64,000 bases of DNA from Ampelocalamus luodianensis (Eukaryota > Streptophyta > Magnoliopsida > Poales > Poaceae), in NCBI GenBank assembly GCA_036346255.1, contig CM070639.1, positions 9,062,001 through 9,126,000 of the forward strand. The letters run 5' to 3'. Below the pieces are notes generated by a model. The model did not search any database. It had not been told where the DNA came from and saw nothing but the letters and a program-made list of their open reading frames with translations. Made by a program: the position numbers and the translations under genes. Below, piece after piece: positions 58,341-64,000 of the stretch (the stretch's first letter is position 1; each line of letters starts with the position of its first letter).

Positions 58341-59032
58341 GGACTTCGGGGGGAAAGACAAGATCGAGGTCGGCATCGGTGACATAGACAAGGGTAGAAA
58401 GGTCAATTCGCACCCTTGACATATAGTTTCAAGAATAAGCCCCGATGTTTGCGATGTCACAGGCCTAATTTTCTCCGGCCTAATCTTCTCCTCTTCACCT
58501 GGCGGCTCACGCCGAGTCGCCGGCGCTATCTAACCCTCCCTCTCCGCCGGCCGACCGCGCGCGCGCCGCCACCAGGCCTCCTTCCATCGAGAGAGAGGCA
58601 CTCCTGCCGCCTCAAAGCGAAGGAACTCTTATCTGGTAGGAGGCGGCGTCGTCTTCCTACTCCTCCTCCGCGCTGCTGGACTGGCGTGGAGTGGGGAGAT
58701 CCATCCCGTCCGGGCTTTGCTTGGATTGATTTCTTCTTTCGTTGGTAAGGAAGCTCTAGCTTGCTTGGATTGTTGTTCTATCGTTTTGTTCTTGGGGATC
58801 CCTCATTTCTTTGCTGCGACGCGAGCAATTCAATCCAATCCAAATCTTTTTGCTTCTCTCCAATCCAATCCATGCTGTTTGTTGCGGGTTTCTTGGCTGC
58901 GTGCGTGGTGGAGTACTGGATTGCTACCGATAGCAATTAATTTTCCTGAATTTTTGGGGGTTCAACTGAACCCCCATACTCCACGTTAGGCCCGCCCCTG
59001 TTCTTGGGAAGCTGCTGTAGGCTGCCGGAGAG
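58341..59032 (+). promoter_or_regulatory. Proximal promoter and 5' UTR of the kinase gene, with a probable 5' UTR intron
   Basis: 58430-58740 is C/T-rich and typical of a grass 5' UTR. A donor TTG/GTAAGG at 58745 and an acceptor GCTGCTGTAG ending at 59020 would define a 276-bp intron just before the start codon (exon 2 would begin 12 bases upstream of ATG). Within it, 58956-58975 forms a hairpin (GGGGGTTCA and TGAACCCCC with a 2-base loop), followed by GGCCCGCCCCTG, which resembles the end of a non-autonomous hAT element. Transcript data would be needed to confirm the intron. Confidence 0.5.
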
Positions 59033-62000
59033 ATGGCGTCGAGCACCAGTGAGATCCCTGAGGTGACGGAGAAGCTGAAGAAGTCCGGGAGCTTGGGGAG
59101 CAGCGATACGTATTTGCGCGCCGACAAGATTGATCTCTCAAGCCTTGACATCCAGCTAGAGAAGCAGCTGACCAAGACTTGGGGCAAGGCCAATCTCAAG
59201 GCCCAGGGGCCGAAGGAGGACTGGGAGATTGACCTTGCTAAGCTGGAGATCCGGTATGTGATCGCTCAGGGGACCTACGGCACGGTGTATCGCGGCACGT
59301 ACGATGGCCAGGATGTTGCAGGTATCTATCTCAATGTATTGGAAAATGAATGAATCCATGTTGCTTGATTAGGAGCTGATGTTCGGAATAGATAGTCTCA
59401 TGTATTCTGGGAAATTGATACATATAATCTTAGGGGATCAAATAACGCTTGTGTGTTGGTTATATACTTTATATGATACAATTGTCGATACAAGTAAGCA
59501 CAAGTTTGAGTGACGCACGTTTTAGGATAATTAGTTCTTCCCTGCTCTAGTATGAGCTCAATGTTATCTGTTTCTTTGTGTTGATTGTATTTATTTTTCT
59601 TCCCTATGTTTCAGAACTTTCGCTGGGTACAGGTTCTAAGATTAGTAATGTTAAATTCAGTAGCATACTTCTTGAAGTCCATTCCACATGTAACTGGACG
59701 TCTTAAGTCATAATTGTTTAGCAAAAAGTAATACCTTACAGGCTGACAGTCACTCCTGCTGTTACTTAATCCAGAATTTTATGTTAATTCTTTATGCTTC
59801 AAGTAATGCATAGTGTTTTGGTAACAGCATGTGTCTAGTGTCCTTTTATGCACCTTCAGTTTTGTCTACCCTCTTTTCTAGTGCTGAGATGCTGCAGCTG
59901 AATTATGTGGTCTAAGATATTTTTTTTGTTTCTTACATCAATATTTTGTCCTTCTCTGCACTGGATAATTCACATAACAAGCAAATAGTTGGGTTAGGCT
60001 TCTGGGCCTATACGATTCAGGGGAAAAATCTGCTAATGGCCTTTTAAATTTTTAACACTAAATTTTCCAACCTCATTGTGAATCCATCCAAGAAACTCGC
60101 TACTTGTTTTCTTTTCTGAAATTTCAATACTCGTGTTAACTTTTTACCTAATGCGATATGGATGACTTGATAGTTGTGTTGCTGAAGCTGAAGAGGCTGT
60201 TTGTTGGTTGGGAAATTCAGATAAATATATACATATGTATTTAACAAGTAGAATTTAGTCAAATCTTCTCCTTTTTGATGCTGCCATTGACAATTGCTGA
60301 GACCGGGAGTTCAATTCTAAGATGTATGTCATGCTTGTTTTATTACTGTATAAATATATTTATCTGAATTTAAATAGTAAAACCGTGTAAAATGCTGTCT
60401 ACCATACAAACACTAAAAGGTGGGGTGCGTATTCGTTTAACCGTTTACCGTTATTTACAACATTAATTGGGCTGGACCATATATCTGTGTGCATTTACGT
60501 ATTTATGTACTCCACTTGATGTTCTTGCCCATGAATAATTTCAAGATAGTCCTTTCTTTTATCTGCCTTCATCAGGTTCTTGCTTTCCCTGTCTACATTT
60601 CTGTACTTTCTCTAAGCCCCATGCCTTGCTATTATGCCTTGCGTTTTACTTCCTATTAGCTCATGTGGGATTTTCAACTTCAGGTTGCAGTCCTCTTGCC
60701 CCATGTCACTCTACATCAATTTCTTGCTAATAAGAGATTTGTCAACATCAATTTGTTTAAATTTCCGCTAAATATTTCCATCAATTGATCTTCTTCCTTT
60801 GAAAATGAATACCCAACAAATTGTGCTGTCTTGAATATTTGCAAAAGCTGGAAAACATTGCTGTAGTGTAGCTTGCTCAATAGTAGATATGTGACTAGAA
60901 CTAAAAAGAATGCTATCTGAAGCTTATTTGTGCTGCTTTGTACGGTCTGTTTGGAGTTATTTGCCCAGTTTTGTCTTCTTTGACTCACTTCAATTTCCTT
61001 TATCTTAGTTTCATAGTTTTGAATTAAAAAAAATATGGAGACATTTGTTGTCCATGGAGCACTTCAGTTAGGTGAAATTCTTAATACTTTGTGCCTTTGT
61101 GGACAATGATATCATTTAGTTTAGGGAAAATAGGCTATACGACACATAAAACCTTATTGTTATGGTATATTAGGATTTAGGATCCTTTTTCACTCTTTTG
61201 TTTTGTTCATTTGTTCTTTTAATCAGTTTCATAAGATTGACATGTCTGTATTTGCACTGCACGAATATTCACACAGTAGCATCTTTCAAGCCTTACAGAA
61301 TAGTAACTATTCTTAAGGGGGAACTTTTGTCCACAGAATGGACAAATTTCCACCATTAAAGTCTCCAGTTTTTTACTCAACAATGTGTTATGAATATGAC
61401 GCTTCATCAATCTGCCATTTTTTTGTTCACAATTGTACACATTATATGAGCACCATTTCATGGAAGAAATGAATAATATTTCTTCATATCATATGCAGTG
61501 AAGCTGTTGGATTGGGGAGAAGATGGTTTTGCCACAGAAGCTGAAACTGCCGCTTTGCGAACATCATTTAAGCAGGAGGTTGCTGTTTGGCATAAGCTCG
61601 GCCATCCTAATGTTACAAAGGTGAATATTTCCAAGCGTACCTAGCTTCCAGCAATACTGTCCATGTTCATGTGTGATATATATACTTGTTGTAGTGAAGC
61701 TGCTGATCCATAGCTTACTGAATTTTAAATTTTACTCAGGATTAACATTTGTAGCTGTTATCTTCTACAAAAGTTTTCTGCTTTGGGGTATTTGGAAAGT
61801 ACTAAAATACATGTAATCTCTTTTGCAGTTTGTTGGTGCATCTATGGGGACCACAGACCTTAAGATTCCAGCCAACAATTCCAACAGTGGTGCACGTACC
61901 AACTTGCCAGCCAGAGCATGTTGTGTTGTGGTAGAATATCTCGCTGGAGGAACTTTGAAGCAGTATCTGATAAAGAACAGTCGACGAAAGCTTGCATACA

Positions 62001-62842
62001 AAGTTGTGGTTCAGCTTGCATTGGATTTGTCCAGAGGGTATTAAGAACTTCAGCTGAAATCACTGTCATGCATTATTTATCTCTGAATCCACTAGTAATC
62101 ATCTGGCACTTTCCTTTGCAGATTGAGCTATCTACACTCCAGAAAGATTGTACATCGGGATGTGAAAAGTGAAAACATGCTTCTTGATACACAGAGAAAC
62201 CTTAAGATTGCTGATTTTGGTGTTGCTCGCGTTGAGGCTCAGAATCCAAAGGATATGACTGGTGCGACAGGCACACTTGGTTATATGGCCCCCGAGGTAT
62301 TTATTAGACCAATCTCTTTAAAAAAAATTTTACAAAGTAATTTCCCAGTTAAAACAAAAACTTCTCTGTTCTTTGTGTGTATTAACAGGTTCTTGATGGT
62401 AAACCATACAACAGGAAATGTGACGTCTACAGTTTTGGCATTTGTTTGTGGGAAATCTATTGTTGTGACATGCCATACCCAGACCTTAGCTTTGCTGATG
62501 TCTCGTCTGCTGTTGTTCATCAGGTTTGTCCTGTGTTCTGGATATACTGCTGTTATGTTGTTTTTTCTTCCTTCTCTCATATAATGTGCACAGAATACAT
62601 ACAACAAATATAATTATTCCTACATTTGTGTACAGAATTTGCGCCCAGACATACCTCGTTGTTGCCCAAGTGCTTTTGCTAATATTATGCGGAAATGCTG
62701 GGATGCAAATCCCGATAAACGTCCTGATATGGATGAGGTGGTGCAGCTTTTGGAGGTTCTTGACACAAGCAAAGGCGGTGGTATGATACCGGATGGTCAG
62801 TCATCCGGATGCTTATGCTTCACCAAGGCTCGTGGCCCATAG
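59033..62842 (+). CDS. MRK1: Raf-like MAPKKK-family protein kinase (ATMRK1-like), six exons, 378 aa
   Basis: Coding exons: 59033-59321, 61499-61620, 61829-62037, 62122-62296, 62389-62523 and 62636-62842. All introns are GT/AG, the phases fit, and the joined frame is 1137 nt with stop TAG. It is a cytosolic-type Ser/Thr (dual-specificity-like) kinase of the plant Raf-like group C, closest in my memory to Arabidopsis ATMRK1. Visible features: N-terminal DLSSLDIQLEKQLTK (about 34-48) and KEDWEIDLAKLEI (61-73); glycine loop AQGTYGTV (78-85); ATP lysine K98 in VAVK; Glu 123; HRDVKSEN (218-226) with Asp 220; DFG 238-240; GTLGYMAPE 257-265; and a CLCF motif near the C-terminus. There is no membrane segment or signal peptide. 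Intron 1 is long (2177 bp). The ATG lies in GAGAGATGGCG and is the first good start. All catalytic residues are kept, so it is probably functional. Substrates cannot be read from sequence. Confidence 0.95.
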
Positions 62843-63728
62843 ATTCTTTTCACAGTACTCTCTTCCCTTAGCTACATTTTGCCCATCTACATGATTGGGA
62901 GCTCCACAGAATGGTTCCCATTGTCACCTGTGCAGTCGGTGCTTACAGTCTTCCATGGTTACCTTGCCATCTTTATGTGTTCATTGCAGCTGTCATATGA
63001 CCTTTGTGGTCAACACTCTTTTCTATAGCAGTTTGATGGTGTTACACTGATTCTTAAAGAGAGTCCGTGGTGCTCACGTTGTATTCAGTATTCTACAACG
63101 GAGGTGACGAGGTCGCACAAAGGCCTTGCATTCTTGATACTGCTACCTTTCTATGTCCATTTTGTGCCATTGTTCAATACATCTTTTGAATAGTTTTTAC
63201 TGTTGATACCCGAAATGAGTACAATAAAGGGCATAAAGATACTTGTGTTCAACTGATGGCATGTTTATCAACCATTCACTTGTTCTGGTCATTTTGAGAC
63301 ATGATGGTGCTACTGTTTTTTCTCTCCTTTAAGTCTGGACTGGAGAATCGATTTTATTTTATTTTTGAATATATGAGCTACTTTTTTAAAATTGAATATA
63401 GGAGCTATTGTTGTGCTGTCACTTGTCCAACGGAAGCCTCAAAATTTTAAAACATACTTTTAGTCAAATATATAGTCTAATGCTGTAAACCCCTGATAGT
63501 GGCAACTGGCTGATTCTGACTTTGTGTACCAAAACTGTCTCCAACAAAGTTTTCAGTACTGCTATTATGGCTTTATCTGCGCATCCATGCGATTTCAGGT
63601 GTTTGTGCTGCACCTTTGCAAAGTGATACCAGTTGATTTCACCGGACATGAGGCTGCCTATATATCACCTTTGTTATGATTTTGTACTAGCTGTGTACGC
63701 ACCGCTGTGAAGCCTTCCATGTTCATGT
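62843..63728 (+). other. 3' UTR and downstream flank of the kinase gene
   Basis: Follows the TAG at 62840-62842. It is A/T-rich without another gene; short open frames on both strands have no motif. AATAAA at 63223-63228 is a candidate polyadenylation signal, about 380 bases after the stop. Confidence 0.6.
63223..63228 (+). terminator. Candidate polyadenylation signal of the kinase gene
   Basis: A canonical AATAAA in a T/A-rich context with TTGTGTT downstream, at a normal distance from the stop codon. Plants use loose signals, so it is only a candidate. Confidence 0.5.
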
Positions 63729-63930
63729 GTAGGGATGGTAATGGGGTCCTATTTCCTATTCCTCGATAGGGAACTCATCTATTAAGGGACAGGGATGGGG
63801 TTATTTCTTCCCTCACGGGGATGCTAATATGCAAATACAATTCCCTATCGAGTGAAACGGGGATGGAGATATTCCTCTACTCCCTATCCCCGTTACCCGC
63901 TTGGGGCTCCAATAAGATATGTAGGCCACT
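63729..63930. repeat. Possible hAT-type or other inverted-repeat element remnant
   Basis: TAGGGATGGTAATGGGG at the left and CTATCCCCGTTACCC at 63884-63898 are imperfect inverse copies. The interior is rich in CCCTAT and GGGGAT words (for example GAAACGGGGATGGAG). Ac-like hAT ends have similar GGGATG starts. Neither exact boundaries nor a target duplication could be set. Confidence 0.35.
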
Positions 63931-64000
63931 AGTCCAGTACCACAAAACCTGATAAGGCGATAGCCAGATAATCTTGTTTGCATTCTTTACTTTTCAGATG

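Overview
This window is plant nuclear DNA, almost certainly from a grass and most likely rice (Oryza) or a close relative. The signs are a six-exon kinase gene with GT/AG introns, GC-rich first exons, Sirevirus-type Copia and Ty3/Gypsy LTR retrotransposons primed by initiator tRNA-Met, a CACTA transposon, Stowaway-like and other small inverted-repeat elements, and plant mobile domain (PMD) genes. Species assignment is inference. Only one complete, apparently functional host gene is visible: a Raf-like protein kinase at 59033-62842 on the + strand. About 55 kb of the remainder is transposable elements, most of them nested.

Layout. 1-957: unassigned DNA plus a short segment (501-957) with relatives elsewhere in the window. 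963-11515: a Sirevirus-like Copia retrotransposon on the - strand, 5-bp target duplication AATCT, broken gag-pol. 11914-22240: a non-autonomous CACTA transposon (14-bp inverted repeats, TTT duplication). It carries pieces of host genes, including the C-terminal half of an AHL (AT-hook) PPC domain, and is itself interrupted by a Copia element with only 103-bp LTRs (15239-20314, duplication GTATT). 23694-29161: a degenerate chromodomain Ty3/Gypsy element. 29282-57332: a decayed, Mutator-like domain bounded by a 13-bp inverted repeat and holding two copies of a PMD gene. Between the PMD copies sits a deleted Sirevirus (34430-54711, duplication ACCGT). Inside that is a long-LTR, non-coding Gypsy derivative (37021-53087, duplication TACAC), and inside that a gag-only Gypsy element (39430-46646, duplication GCCTC).

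How it fits together. The target duplications and joins give an order of insertion: PMD/Mutator-like DNA, then Sirevirus B, then the large Gypsy derivative, then the gag-only Gypsy. The contiguous segment at 501-957 resembles sequence on both sides of the CACTA insertion (left half) and sequence just right of the Mutator-like domain (right half). A single related segment may therefore have been split by about 45 kb of insertions. No retroelement here encodes an intact polyprotein. The CACTA has no recognisable transposase. The kinase gene lies immediately outside the nest, with two small element remnants in its 5' region.

Limits. All homology calls come from recognising motifs and from comparing copies within the window; no database search was run. 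The LTR pairs differ mostly by 1-2 base indels in G/C-rich stretches while A/T-rich stretches are nearly identical. Part of the frame disruption could therefore be sequence error rather than biology.
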